Positions 15,317 to 24,142 of a stretch of 64,000 bases of DNA are shown here, one piece after another. The stretch's first letter is position 1. The number at the start of each line of letters is the position of its first letter. Source of the DNA: Verrucomicrobiaceae bacterium (GTDB taxonomy: Bacteria; Verrucomicrobiota; Verrucomicrobiia; Opitutales; Intestinicryptomonadaceae); assembly GCA_015061955.1 (NCBI GenBank), contig SUVO01000014.1, positions 1 through 64,000 of the forward strand, read 5' to 3'. A program made the position numbers and the translations under genes. A model generated the notes under the pieces. It saw only the letters and a list, made by a program, of their open reading frames with translations. It ran no database searches and was not told the DNA's origin.

Positions 15317-16297
15317 TTAAAAATTCACATTCAACGAACGCATAACCTTACAACATTTCAAGAGATTAGCGTTGTGCTTGTCGAAAGGCTTTAGAGCTTT
15401 TTCGGCTAAAGAAATTCTACGGAAATATTCTTTAGAACATTCATCTAAAACGCCATATTCAAGCATCATATTTCGTATACTATTAAAATCTGATGTTGGT
15501 AAATTTTTCACGAAAGACTTAACTTTCGACTTAGATAGCTTTTCGATTAGTAAAATCAAAGGATACGTTTGCTTGCCCGATATTAAATCTGTACCGAGTG
15601 TCTTACCAGCATCAGCCTCCGACATAAACCAATCGCAAATGTCGTCATAAATCTGATACGCAATTCCCAACTGCTTACCAACCTCAGAAGCCGATTTTAT
15701 CCACTTTTCATCTGCACTACCCGACATTGCCCCAAGCAAGCAAGACAACTCAAACAATGCAGCTGTTTTGCCATAAACAATCTCGTAATACTTCTTGCGC
15801 GATACAATTTCAGCTTTATCCGACAATGTCTGACGTATTTCGCCTTCACAGATTGTTCTGATACACTTTGCTGTTTGTTTTGCAACATCTGAATTAGCAT
15901 CTTCAAAAGCCAACAACATCATGTGCGAGAATATAACATCGCCCAATAAAATAGCAGTTCTAGCACCATATTTACTGTTAGGCGTAATACAATTTCTACG
16001 CATAGACGCATTATCTATAACGTCGTCGTGAACCAAAGTTGAAAGATGTGTAAGCTCAACAATTGTTGCCCTGCGTATAATATCGGTTTTATCGGCATCA
16101 GATACAGCCGATGAAAAAACTAACATTGGGCGAATATACTTACCCTTAGGTGCTATTACCTCGGTAGCTGCTTTTCTTATTTCTGGAACAAAATGTGATG
16201 CCTGCCCTATCAAATAACGCTCGAACGACTTAAACAATGGTCGTAAGTCTTGCATTACTTCTTCAAATGGATTTGAACTGTTGCTACCTTTTTTCAA
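15317..16297 (-). CDS. Polyprenyl diphosphate synthase (long-chain type)
   Basis: A 326-residue trans-prenyltransferase that extends isoprenoid diphosphates, probably making the quinone side chain. GKYIRPMLV (52-60) and the first aspartate-rich motif DDVID (91-95) are present, as are RRN.ITPNSKYG, a GKTAALFELS stretch and the second aspartate-rich motif DDICD (about 218-222). KTLGTDLISGKQTYPLI is the usual lysine-containing region. Small residues before DDVID fit a long-chain product, but chain length cannot be read reliably. It is followed two bases later by hemA. Confidence 0.88.
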   Translation of the reverse strand: MKKGSNSSNPFEEVMQDLRPLFKSFERYLIGQASHFVPEIRKAATEVIAPKGKYIRPMLVFSSAVSDADKTDIIRRATIVELTHLSTLVHDDVIDNASMRRNCITPNSKYGARTAILLGDVIFSHMMLLAFEDANSDVAKQTAKCIRTICEGEIRQTLSDKAEIVSRKKYYEIVYGKTAALFELSCLLGAMSGSADEKWIKSASEVGKQLGIAYQIYDDICDWFMSEADAGKTLGTDLISGKQTYPLILLIEKLSKSKVKSFVKNLPTSDFNSIRNMMLEYGVLDECSKEYFRRISLAEKALKPFDKHNANLLKCCKVMRSLNVNF

Positions 16298-16355
16298 AAC
16301 AAATAATATTTTTAACTTTTGTTAACCAAGCGCAACAAAAAACGCTCAACAAAAC

Positions 16356-16392
16356 AAAAAAACGAGAACACTTATATCTGAACTCGTTTTTA
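16356..16392 (-). terminator. Terminator of the small basic protein gene
   Basis: AAAAACGAG and CTCGTTTTT (ending near 16391) form the base of a hairpin with a 16-base interior. On the minus strand a T-rich run follows. It lies just after the small gene ending at 16426. Confidence 0.6.
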
Positions 16393-16425
16393 AATTATAA
16401 TGACTGAAAAAACAAAAACCTTGGC

Positions 16426-16584
16426 TTATTCAGCTGGCTTTGTCTTTGGCAAACCTGTTACGCGTGTAACTGTCTTCAATGCGCCGCGTTTGCGGAGCAA
16501 ATCGATGCGTTCAAAGCGCTTGAGAACACTGCGCTTCTTTGATGATGACGATCCGCCACTTTTAAAACTATTGTGCTGTGACAT
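16426..16584 (-). CDS. Small basic protein of the Chlamydiae/Verrucomicrobia type
   Basis: A 52-residue, Lys/Arg-rich protein, MSQHNSFKSGGSS followed by KKRSVLKRFERIDLLRKRG and ending VTGLPKTKPAE. The pattern MSQH.S, 'rnVLkR.ERi..L...g', 'GLPK.K' matches the family of small basic proteins described only from Chlamydiae and Verrucomicrobia and thought to be ribosome-associated. An in-frame ATG eight codons upstream exists, but AAAAGGAG just before 16584 fixes the start here. It is strong support for the lineage call. Confidence 0.85.
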   Translation of the reverse strand: MSQHNSFKSGGSSSSKKRSVLKRFERIDLLRKRGALKTVTRVTGLPKTKPAE

Positions 16585-16687
16585 AAAATACTCCTTTTTG
16601 AAAATCAATAAAAGCCACTATTAAACTATTCTAAAAATCTTTTGCAACACTTTTTTTTATTTTTTTGCATCAAATATCATAATTTTC

Positions 16688-17278
16688 TCAATACCCGAGA
16701 TTTTCAGCTATCAAAACTATATGTGTTTCGGCTGAAGTTGGGTACCCCAACACAGTTAACACCCTACAAATCTTATCCGGACTATTACATTTATAACATT
16801 TATCGGCTTTTATAGCACAAGGTGTTTTTAGATTTAATCTTTTTGCATTTTGAGGTGCTGCAACATTTTTGGCACGAAATATAGCATCTTCAAGAGTTGC
16901 TACAACTTTATTTGTGCTACTTACAATATACACTTTTTTGCGATTAGCCCCCCAAATTACCGATGACACTCTGTTACCACGGCCATCAATATTTACAATC
17001 TCGCCAGTTTCGGCAATAGCGTTTGCACCACTTATGTAAACTTCAGCCAACGATGCGTTTTCTAACACATTTGGCGATTTATCTACCGAATGACTATAAA
17101 CCGTATTGCCCTCCGACAACATATCATAAAGTCCTAATTGCGAAATTGTTACAGAGCCACCAATACCTATGGTATTATTTTTCAATTCGGCTTTAAAAAA
17201 TTCTTTAGCCTCGTTAGCTGTATTGAAAAAGTGAGGTACAAAACCACGCTTACGCAAATTTTCTAATAAAGTTTCCAT
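16688..17278 (-). CDS. LUD-domain (DUF162/YkgG-like) protein
   Basis: A 196-residue protein of the family that includes LutC/YkgG. The early segments NTIGIGGSVTISQLGLYDML and TVYSHSVD are typical, followed by GANAIAETGEIVNIDGRGNRVSS and KVYIVSSTNKVV. Unlike LutC, the C-terminal part carries four cysteines in a short span (TPCAIKADKCYKCNSPDKICRV), a possible metal or Fe-S site. The same cysteine-bearing form is widespread in anaerobes as a stand-alone LUD protein of unknown reaction. It stands alone. Confidence 0.8.
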   Translation of the reverse strand: METLLENLRKRGFVPHFFNTANEAKEFFKAELKNNTIGIGGSVTISQLGLYDMLSEGNTVYSHSVDKSPNVLENASLAEVYISGANAIAETGEIVNIDGRGNRVSSVIWGANRKKVYIVSSTNKVVATLEDAIFRAKNVAAPQNAKRLNLKTPCAIKADKCYKCNSPDKICRVLTVLGYPTSAETHIVLIAENLGY

Positions 17279-17488
17279 GAGAAAAAGAGTGATTTATTTT
17301 AATGAAATGTCGAGTCTTTCTTAAAAAAAATATTGTAAACTAAAAAAAAATCTGATGTTATAGAAAGTTTATTTGATTTGCCTTTTACCCATCGCAATCA
17401 AAACGATATGTTATTGCGCATAAAAAGTTCTTTAAACTATAAAAAATGAGAGCGTTGAGCAAAAAAGAAGAACTAATTATAAAATATA

Positions 17489-18298
17489 ATGGCAAATCCA
17501 TCGCTCAAAAAACATAAAATAAAAAACATCATGGAACAAAATAATCAAAACGACGTCGAACAACCTGTCGATATTGCGGTTGAGCAACAACCAGTTCCTG
17601 CTCCGACAGCTGTAGAAGACGTTCCCCAAGCTGAAGTACCAGTAGTACCAGCAAAATCACAACCTCGTCGTAAGAACGGCAGAAATAGTCGTGCAGGCTC
17701 AAATGCCCAAGTAAAGTCAAAGCAAAACACACAAGTATGTGGCGAAGTATCTGACATATCCGTAGAATCCGAAAAACTCAGTGGTTCAAACGTAAATGGT
17801 TACCCAGAACGCAAAAAGGCTGAAGAAAAATCGGAAGAACTACAAAATAAAACCGACGAAGTAAAATCGGCAGAAGAACCAAAACAAGAATCTAAAGAAT
17901 GCAAATGCGAAGCTCAAAAGAACCACGATGGTCCAGCTTTTGAACAAAAGAAATTCACACCACGTGCAATAGAAGTTCCGCTTGAAGATTTGCGTCCGAA
18001 GAGTGCTAATAGCGATAAAAAACAAGATGGCGTAGTTTCGTACAGTGCAGCTGACGAAGTGGCATGTCCTCCTGTATCAATATTTGCTCGAATTAAGTCG
18101 GCATTGAAATCTATTTTTGGTTCAAAAAAGAAAAAGAACAAAGACAACAAAAAGAAGTTCGATAAAAACTTCAAAAAAGATTTCAAAGGTAAAAAGAATT
18201 TCCATAACAAGAAATTCAATAAAGATGGCAAATATAATAATCGCCGTCATCAAAACAGAGGCAAACGTCAACACAACAATGCCTCAAAAGAACAGTAA
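17489..18298 (+). CDS. Low-complexity charged protein, possibly RNA-binding
   Basis: 269 residues with almost no globular sequence. The first two-thirds are rich in Glu, Val, Gln, Pro and Lys (DVEQPVDIAVEQQPVPAPT, EEKSEELQNKTDEVKSAEE). The last 60 residues are extremely basic, with repeated Lys/Asn/Phe/Gly (KKKKNKDNKKKFDKNFKKDF, then RRHQNRGKRQHNN). Such tails are seen in RNA-associated proteins. A hydrophobic patch (PPVSIFARIKSALKSIFG) separates the two. Two starts are possible: 17489, or 17531 (MEQNNQNDVEQ). Neither has a ribosome site, and 17531 may be the real one because the first 14 residues look arbitrary. A strong terminator follows. Function unknown. Confidence 0.6.
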   Translation: MANPSLKKHKIKNIMEQNNQNDVEQPVDIAVEQQPVPAPTAVEDVPQAEVPVVPAKSQPRRKNGRNSRAGSNAQVKSKQNTQVCGEVSDISVESEKLSGSNVNGYPERKKAEEKSEELQNKTDEVKSAEEPKQESKECKCEAQKNHDGPAFEQKKFTPRAIEVPLEDLRPKSANSDKKQDGVVSYSAADEVACPPVSIFARIKSALKSIFGSKKKKNKDNKKKFDKNFKKDFKGKKNFHNKKFNKDGKYNNRRHQNRGKRQHNNASKEQ

Positions 18299-18309
18299 TT
18301 AAAAACAAG

Positions 18310-18337
18310 AAACGTCCGCACTTGCGGACGTTTTTTT
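18310..18337 (+). terminator. Intrinsic terminator
   Basis: AACGTCCGC (18311-18319), loop ACTT, GCGGACGTT (18324-18332), then a run of T. It is GC-rich and strong, ends the low-complexity gene and separates it from the convergent esterase. Confidence 0.9.
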
Positions 18338-18350
18338 AGCCAATTTAAAA

Positions 18351-18914
18351 TTAACAAAAGCGTTTTACAAAGCCTATAATATCATTTTCAAGGGCTTCAT
18401 AGCAACTGTGTTTGCCATTTTTGAACATAACAATTTCACCATTTTCTTTCATACGTTCTGCTGTTTTAAAAGCATCTAAAACTTCATCGTCTTCAGTTAA
18501 GACAACTACTTTTTTAACGTTTGGATTTTGCGAAATCATTATGTTATCGTACGAATTTACAAGTTCGGCTGGATATTCACGCACAACAGCAACTTCAAAC
18601 GGATACGATGCAGGATTTACCAACACCACGCCCAGCTTATTTACATCGCAACCTCTACGCACATATTCATCGACCAACTTCGACGAGAAAAACCCACCCA
18701 ACGATGATCCAACCACTACAATTTTATCGGGAACATCGCGCTCTAAAACCTCGAAAAACTTATTGCAAATAATATCGAGATTTTCGCCATACTTAGCACT
18801 TTCAGACGGATATTGCAAAATTTCGACATCATCAAAATGTTTGCACAATCCGATATATGTTGATGACATCACACCACCGCCAAGTCCATGAACATAGAAA
18901 ATTTTTGTACTCAT
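18351..18914 (-). CDS. YqiA/YcfP-like alpha/beta-hydrolase
   Basis: A 187-residue small esterase-like protein. IFYVHGLGGG near the start is the oxyanion loop. VVGSSLGGFFSSKL holds the nucleophile serine in GSSLGG. EDDEVLD gives an acidic residue, and FKNGKHSCYEAL the catalytic histidine, so the triad is complete. The size and 'G-S-S-L-G-G-F' motif match the UPF0227/YqiA group, whose substrates are mostly unknown. It is five bases downstream of the secreted glycosidase-like gene and may be co-transcribed with it. Confidence 0.8.
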   Translation of the reverse strand: MSTKIFYVHGLGGGVMSSTYIGLCKHFDDVEILQYPSESAKYGENLDIICNKFFEVLERDVPDKIVVVGSSLGGFFSSKLVDEYVRRGCDVNKLGVVLVNPASYPFEVAVVREYPAELVNSYDNIMISQNPNVKKVVVLTEDDEVLDAFKTAERMKENGEIVMFKNGKHSCYEALENDIIGFVKRFC

Positions 18915-18919
18915 AATTT

Positions 18920-20995
18920 TTAGTAATTGCGATTAGTTATCATTAAGTAAAACGCTAACGACCAATCTTGATCATTGGCAAATTCATCGGCAATCTTGCC
19001 TGAAAAACCATCTACTTTATTCGGGAAAACGTATGCACACGTTGCTCTGCCATTGCCGTAAAACAAGCTTAAGCAAGAGCGAATTCCATTTTCGGCTTTC
19101 TTGCGATACGCAACATCGCCTGTAGCATCAGCATACATTGAATATGCCATAGACGACAAGCAAATCCAATAATGAGGGAATGTATCGCCCCATATTCTAC
19201 GTTTCCCAAACCAGAAAGCGTCCCAGTGGCGAATTGCTACATCTTGCAAACGATAATGCGGTTGCTGACCATCAAAAGCCTCTAAATACTTCAACTGAAT
19301 TTTTGCACCATCAAGCCATTTTTTATCTTTAGTTAGCAAGTACATATCCATTAAATGCATTGCCGCAGGTGCTACAATACTTTGTTCGTAATCGACTTCT
19401 TGTTTAGGATAATCGCCACCTCGTTCTATAAAAATATCGGCAGTTTTTTTGAAATGTACAAACATAGCATCGGCTTCTTTATTCATATTTGCATCACGCA
19501 AAGCGTTAACCATAACAAACACTGGAGTATCTAACGTATAGCGAGAATACCCGAACTGCTCGTAAAACGAATTCATTGTACCGACTGCGTGTATAAGATA
19601 ATCTTTATTTTTAGTAAGTCTGTACATCTCACAATAAAAACGTGCAACCCAAGGATAATTAAAAAATCTATTACGAGTATTTTGAAAAGTAGTTGAATAA
19701 GTTATATACGTTGGTGTTTGCAACTTATTGCGAACAAAATCGGCATAACGAATCAAAGCCTTGTTCAAATTTGCGTCGGGCGATACTTGTGCCAAACGAG
19801 CCAAGAATATACCCATACCTAAGCGTTCAGCTCCTTCATCTACATCGTTAGCCTTGCGAGAATCGTTGTTCAGATAAATTTTATTTTCGATATTATCGTA
19901 AACCATAAACGCCCCATAACGTCTATCTTGAGGATTGTTCATCTGTTGATTTTTCAAGATAAAATCGGCACGTTGTTTCATTATTTTATCTGAATTTTCA
20001 ACAACATTTGCAACAGCCTTCGTATATTTGTCGTTGTCATAATGCAAAACAATTTCAACTTCACCCAACGATGAAGGCTTTAAATAAATTTCAATATTAT
20101 TTGAAAACAACGATGTACTAAAATCTACATCTTTACCATTTACACACACACGAGGATTTTTGATTTTCTTTTCGCTTTTAAACACAACTTTTATTTCCTC
20201 ACCCAAAATTATCGTTGGCGATGTTTCAAACTCGGCAACAACAGCACCTAAAGATTGTGCTTTTTTGAAAAAATCGTTCCAACCTGAATGTGAAAATATT
20301 GTCCACGAAAACAATTTTTCTTCGTTTGGAGCTAATTCAAATGAAGAAAAATTCATCATAATAACACCCCTAAAATTCGACATTCCAAATTTTTTAGAAC
20401 GTTTTCTAATTTCGTATCCCGACATAGCTCCGTCGTTAATAACCAATCCCAAATGAGGCGCATTTGCACCCATATTTATAGCACAAACGTATGCAGAATT
20501 TCCACCATCAGCCCAGATGTGAGCATGAGTTCTGCCATTCAAACAAATATCTGATTTATCGTAGTTATCGTTGAAAGGCGTATTTACAGCAACATCTGAA
20601 ATTTTAAGCTTTGCAGGTGTTATATTTTTAAAACTATAAGTTTCAACCAAATTGCCATTTTCAATTTTTCGAGAAACTTTTATATTTACTCCTTCAGCCG
20701 AGTATATACTTGTATTACTATCGCCGATTATTGAAATTTTATCGGGCTTCGACCAACTTACCTTTTTTGAAAATCCATAAATATCGGTCTTTGTAAAATA
20801 GCCAAGCCCCCACAAATCTTCAGATTTAATAAAATGTTTCTGACCAGCATGCAACACCCAGTTCATATTGCGAGTATCGTTTTCTATCGATATACTACTC
20901 AATGCTCCCGATTGTGCATCTACATTATATTTTATGTTTTGCCCAAAACAAAACAAAGCATACATCAATGCAATACCCACCAATATTTTTTTCAC
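18920..20995 (-). CDS. Secreted six-hairpin glycosidase-like protein
   Basis: 691 residues with a Sec signal peptide (MKKILVGIALMYALFCFGQ). Residues about 20-340 are beta-rich, with an Ig-like stretch near 260-335. Residues about 345-690 consist of repeated paired helices (RADFILKNQQ, ERLGMGIFLARLAQ, NYPWVARFYCEMYRLTKNKDYL, AAMHLMDMYLLTKDKKWLDGA), the rhythm of an (alpha/alpha)6 barrel as in many glycosidases and polysaccharide lyases. HWDAFWFGKRRIWGDTFPHYW is a conserved-looking active-site helix. The family and substrate cannot be named with confidence. Confidence 0.7.
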   Translation of the reverse strand: MKKILVGIALMYALFCFGQNIKYNVDAQSGALSSISIENDTRNMNWVLHAGQKHFIKSEDLWGLGYFTKTDIYGFSKKVSWSKPDKISIIGDSNTSIYSAEGVNIKVSRKIENGNLVETYSFKNITPAKLKISDVAVNTPFNDNYDKSDICLNGRTHAHIWADGGNSAYVCAINMGANAPHLGLVINDGAMSGYEIRKRSKKFGMSNFRGVIMMNFSSFELAPNEEKLFSWTIFSHSGWNDFFKKAQSLGAVVAEFETSPTIILGEEIKVVFKSEKKIKNPRVCVNGKDVDFSTSLFSNNIEIYLKPSSLGEVEIVLHYDNDKYTKAVANVVENSDKIMKQRADFILKNQQMNNPQDRRYGAFMVYDNIENKIYLNNDSRKANDVDEGAERLGMGIFLARLAQVSPDANLNKALIRYADFVRNKLQTPTYITYSTTFQNTRNRFFNYPWVARFYCEMYRLTKNKDYLIHAVGTMNSFYEQFGYSRYTLDTPVFVMVNALRDANMNKEADAMFVHFKKTADIFIERGGDYPKQEVDYEQSIVAPAAMHLMDMYLLTKDKKWLDGAKIQLKYLEAFDGQQPHYRLQDVAIRHWDAFWFGKRRIWGDTFPHYWICLSSMAYSMYADATGDVAYRKKAENGIRSCLSLFYGNGRATCAYVFPNKVDGFSGKIADEFANDQDWSLAFYLMITNRNY

Positions 20996-21021
20996 AATGT
21001 TTCCTCTTTTTTAATAAAAGG

Positions 21022-22005
21022 TTACTTTTTACATCTGCGAACAATAGATGCATAACGTGCGACTCCACGAGCTATTGCATTTGCAACATTTTGGCGATAC
21101 GATTTATTTATCAATTTTGAACATTCTGCCCTATTCGACAAAAAACCAACTTCAACCAAGCAAGACGGCATTGTAGCCGTACGCAAAACTGCAAATCTGG
21201 CTCTACGCGCCCCTCTATCATCAGAATCTGTGCTATCAACAAGACTACGCTGAATATTAAACGACAACAACTGACTCCAACCATCTACATTATTACCTGC
21301 AAAACTTTCCGTATCAGACTTGCGAAGTTTTGTTGATGAACTTGATGGCAACCACACTGGTGTTAACGCGTAAGTTTCAACCCCCGACACACTTCTATTT
21401 GTAGCGGCATTACTATGAATACTAATAAATAAATCAGCACCTCTTCTGTTAGCTATAACAGGGCGATGTTCTAACTCGATAAAGGTATCTTTTGTGCGTG
21501 TAAACGAAACCTTATAACCCATTTGTCGCAATGCATTCCCCAAACGCAACGCAATATCTAAGTTTACGTTTTTTTCTTTTACCCCAAAACTTTTATTTTC
21601 AGCACCATTATCGCGACCACCATGACCAGCATCAATTACAACATGAAAAGGTACTCGTGGATTTTTTAACTGCGACGGATACAACACTGGAAACAGCGTT
21701 TTGTAAACATCGCGTTTCGACAAATACAACATTCCTTTATTTGCCACAATCGGATGCCCTAAATTAAGTGCATATCCACCTACTCTGGCAACTCTACTAT
21801 TTACTTCAAAACTTAAATTTTGGTACTGACTAAAGACCGACATTTTTTTACCACGCACCAAAGTTTTATACTTCATGCCAGTCATCTTAGCGTACTGCGA
21901 AAGGCTTATATAGTTTATACCATTTACATCAAGCGCCAAAAGCGAGGTTGCCCAAAACATAAACAACCCCGCAAATAACTTAAAAAATAGGCGTCTTGAT
22001 AGCAC
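21022..22005 (-). CDS. N-acetylmuramoyl-L-alanine amidase (Amidase_3)
   Basis: 327 residues with a signal peptide (LFFKLFAGLFMFWATSLLALD). Residues 28-110 resemble an AMIN or copper-amine-oxidase-like N-domain (GINYISLSQYAKMTGMKY). The catalytic Amidase_3 domain begins at VVIDAGHGGRDNGAENKS, giving the zinc ligands His (DAGHGG) and Glu, then SIHSNAA for the third ligand and CLVEVGFLSN with the catalytic glutamate. It cleaves peptide stems from peptidoglycan during division or remodelling in the periplasm. It starts eight bases after infC and is probably co-transcribed with it. Confidence 0.92.
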   Translation of the reverse strand: MLSRRLFFKLFAGLFMFWATSLLALDVNGINYISLSQYAKMTGMKYKTLVRGKKMSVFSQYQNLSFEVNSRVARVGGYALNLGHPIVANKGMLYLSKRDVYKTLFPVLYPSQLKNPRVPFHVVIDAGHGGRDNGAENKSFGVKEKNVNLDIALRLGNALRQMGYKVSFTRTKDTFIELEHRPVIANRRGADLFISIHSNAATNRSVSGVETYALTPVWLPSSSSTKLRKSDTESFAGNNVDGWSQLLSFNIQRSLVDSTDSDDRGARRARFAVLRTATMPSCLVEVGFLSNRAECSKLINKSYRQNVANAIARGVARYASIVRRCKK

Positions 22006-22012
22006 TTTAATA

Positions 22013-22657
22013 TTACTCCTGAGAGTCGTCGGCAGGAATTTCGTCGGACTCTTTTGAATATTTCAACTTGCGTTGATTTTGAGCTACTGGCGACAACGAA
22101 ACACCAATATTTCTGCCCATCAATTTTGGCTCAGAATCAGCATGACCAATATGTTTCAAATCTTCAATAGCTCTATTTACAGCTTCAAAAGCTTTATCTT
22201 TAAATTCCATTTCACGACCACGCATCATCAAAGTAATCTTCAACTTATTGCCTTGGAAAAGGAATTTTTCGGCATTGCGAATTTTAGTCATAAAGTCGTT
22301 CATTTCAATCATCGGACGCAACTTAATTTCTTTCACTTTTACAGTTGCAACCTTATGCGACTTTTGTTTCTTAGATTCTTCGTACATATATTTACCGTAG
22401 TCGAGAATACGGCAAACAGGTGGTTCGGCATTAGGCGATACTTCAAGCAAATCCAAACCTGCACGGCGTGCAATTGCCAAAGCCTCTTGTGGAGACATAA
22501 TCCCCAACTGTGCTCCATCGGCACCTATAACTCTTATACGTGGTGCTCTAATGCGTTCGTTACGTCTTGGGCCGAAGTTACGGCCTCCTTTATTATTCTG
22601 TGGGCGTTTTCCGCCTTTATTTGCTGGATTTGTGCTGAAGGGTCTATTGTTTGTCAT
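22013..22657 (-). CDS. infC: Translation initiation factor IF-3
   Basis: A 214-residue factor that binds the 30S subunit and checks the initiator tRNA. Residues 1-40 form an Asn/Gly/Lys/Arg-rich extension. The N-domain reads PRIRVIGADGAQLGIMSPQEALAIARRAGLDLLEVSP...PPVCRILDYGKYMYEESKK, and the C-domain KVKEIKLRPMIEMNDFMTKIRNAEKFLFQGNKLKITLMMRGRE. Both are typical. A normal ATG start is used instead of the AUU of E. coli. The next gene on the strand is an amidase rather than rpmI and rplT, so the usual infC-rpmI-rplT operon is broken here. Confidence 0.95.
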   Translation of the reverse strand: MTNNRPFSTNPANKGGKRPQNNKGGRNFGPRRNERIRAPRIRVIGADGAQLGIMSPQEALAIARRAGLDLLEVSPNAEPPVCRILDYGKYMYEESKKQKSHKVATVKVKEIKLRPMIEMNDFMTKIRNAEKFLFQGNKLKITLMMRGREMEFKDKAFEAVNRAIEDLKHIGHADSEPKLMGRNIGVSLSPVAQNQRKLKYSKESDEIPADDSQE

Positions 22658-22786
22658 TTAATGTTTATATTTTTAAGGAAGTGGATATCAATACAATATA
22701 TTTTTTTTAAAACTTCAATATTTTTTATTAAAGATACTAACTAATTTTTTATTAAGTATTCTACATCGGCAAATATTTACACTTTT

Positions 22787-24055
22787 TTATTCTTTCACAC
22801 GTTCTATTTTAGCACCTAACGATGCCAATTTAGTATCGATACCCTCATAACCTCTATCTAAGTGATAAATTCTGCTAATGTGGGTTTGCCCCTCTGCTGC
22901 CAAAGCTGCAATTACCAAAGCTGCCGATGCACGCAAATCACTCGCCATAACTGGAGCTCCCGATAATCTTGCACCACCACTAATTATAGCACTTGCGCCT
23001 TCTCTACTAATTTCTGCACCCATTCTGCAAAGTTCTGGAACATGCATAAAACGTTCAGGATAAATACGCTCGGTTATTATAGATATACCTTTTGCTTGAG
23101 TCATCAAAGCACACAACTGAGCTTGTAAGTCGGTAGGTAAACCAGGGTATGGCAATGTTGTAGCTTCTATCGGCATAATCTTTACCTTTGATGCATCAAC
23201 ATACATAGATGTTGCACTGCGAATTTCAATTTCGCAATTTGCCTTTTCAAGAACATCTAAAAGCGATCCCAAATGACGCTTCAACGCACCCTTTACTAAA
23301 ACTTTACCCTTCGACGCCAACGCAGCAATTAGCCATGTACCTGCTTCAATTCTATCAGGCAATACCGAATGTTCAACACCACCTAAACGAGGTACACCAG
23401 TAATTGTGATTGTAGGCGAACCTGCACCATCAATTATTGCCCCCATTTTCACGAGCATTTTGCATAAATCAGTAATCTCTGGTTCGCAAGCTGCATTTTC
23501 AATGACAGTTGTCCCCACTGCTAAAACCGATGCCATTATTATATTTGCAGTTCCAGTAACAGTACTACCATAACGACCACCAAGATAAATATTAGCACCA
23601 CGCATTCTGCGTGCATCTACACAAATGTAGCCCTTGTCTATTTCCACATTACAATTCAGAGCTTTCATACCCTTTATATGCAAATCTACAGGACGTGCAC
23701 CAATAACACAACCACCTGGCATAGAAACCTGTGCTTTTTTGAGTCTTGCCGACAACGGACCTAACAAACAAATACTTGCACGCATCTTGCGAACAAGGTC
23801 GTAAGGGGCTATTGGTGAAACATTCTTGGCTTGAATTTCCCAAACACCTGATGCTGTATTAGAAATTTCTGCACCAAGAGCCGAAATTATCTCAGCCATA
23901 AAGCGTACATCGCTCAAATCAGGAACATTTTTAAGAACACATTTTTGATCTGTTAAAAGAGCAGCAGCAAACATTGGCAAACATGCGTTTTTTGCTCCCG
24001 ACACTGAAACTTCGCCGTTGAGACGGCACCCACCATTTATTAAAAGACTATCCAT
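22787..24055 (-). CDS. murA: UDP-N-acetylglucosamine 1-carboxyvinyltransferase
   Basis: A 422-residue enzyme that transfers enolpyruvate from PEP to UDP-GlcNAc, the first committed step of peptidoglycan synthesis. An in-frame ATG lies 14 codons upstream, but MDSLLINGG is the canonical MurA beginning, so 24055 is taken as the start. The KN pair is in GAKNACLPMFAA, and MPGGCVIGARPVDLHIKG places the fosfomycin-target cysteine at 116. DLRASAALVIAALAAEG and HLDRGYEGIDTKLASLGA close the protein normally. A cysteine rather than aspartate at 116 predicts sensitivity to fosfomycin if the drug enters. Confidence 0.95.
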   Translation of the reverse strand: MDSLLINGGCRLNGEVSVSGAKNACLPMFAAALLTDQKCVLKNVPDLSDVRFMAEIISALGAEISNTASGVWEIQAKNVSPIAPYDLVRKMRASICLLGPLSARLKKAQVSMPGGCVIGARPVDLHIKGMKALNCNVEIDKGYICVDARRMRGANIYLGGRYGSTVTGTANIIMASVLAVGTTVIENAACEPEITDLCKMLVKMGAIIDGAGSPTITITGVPRLGGVEHSVLPDRIEAGTWLIAALASKGKVLVKGALKRHLGSLLDVLEKANCEIEIRSATSMYVDASKVKIMPIEATTLPYPGLPTDLQAQLCALMTQAKGISIITERIYPERFMHVPELCRMGAEISREGASAIISGGARLSGAPVMASDLRASAALVIAALAAEGQTHISRIYHLDRGYEGIDTKLASLGAKIERVKE

Positions 24056-24142
24056 AAATTTTGAAAATAATCTTATAATCACCAACAAACACGTCAACAG
24101 AAAAACATTGACACTGCTCTAATTAAAACAAATATTCTTTCT

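Noticed and set aside
22073-22744. 223-codon frame on the plus strand
   Set aside because: It is antisense to infC, which is certain; residue content (Phe, Ile, Ser, Cys) is that of a shadow frame.
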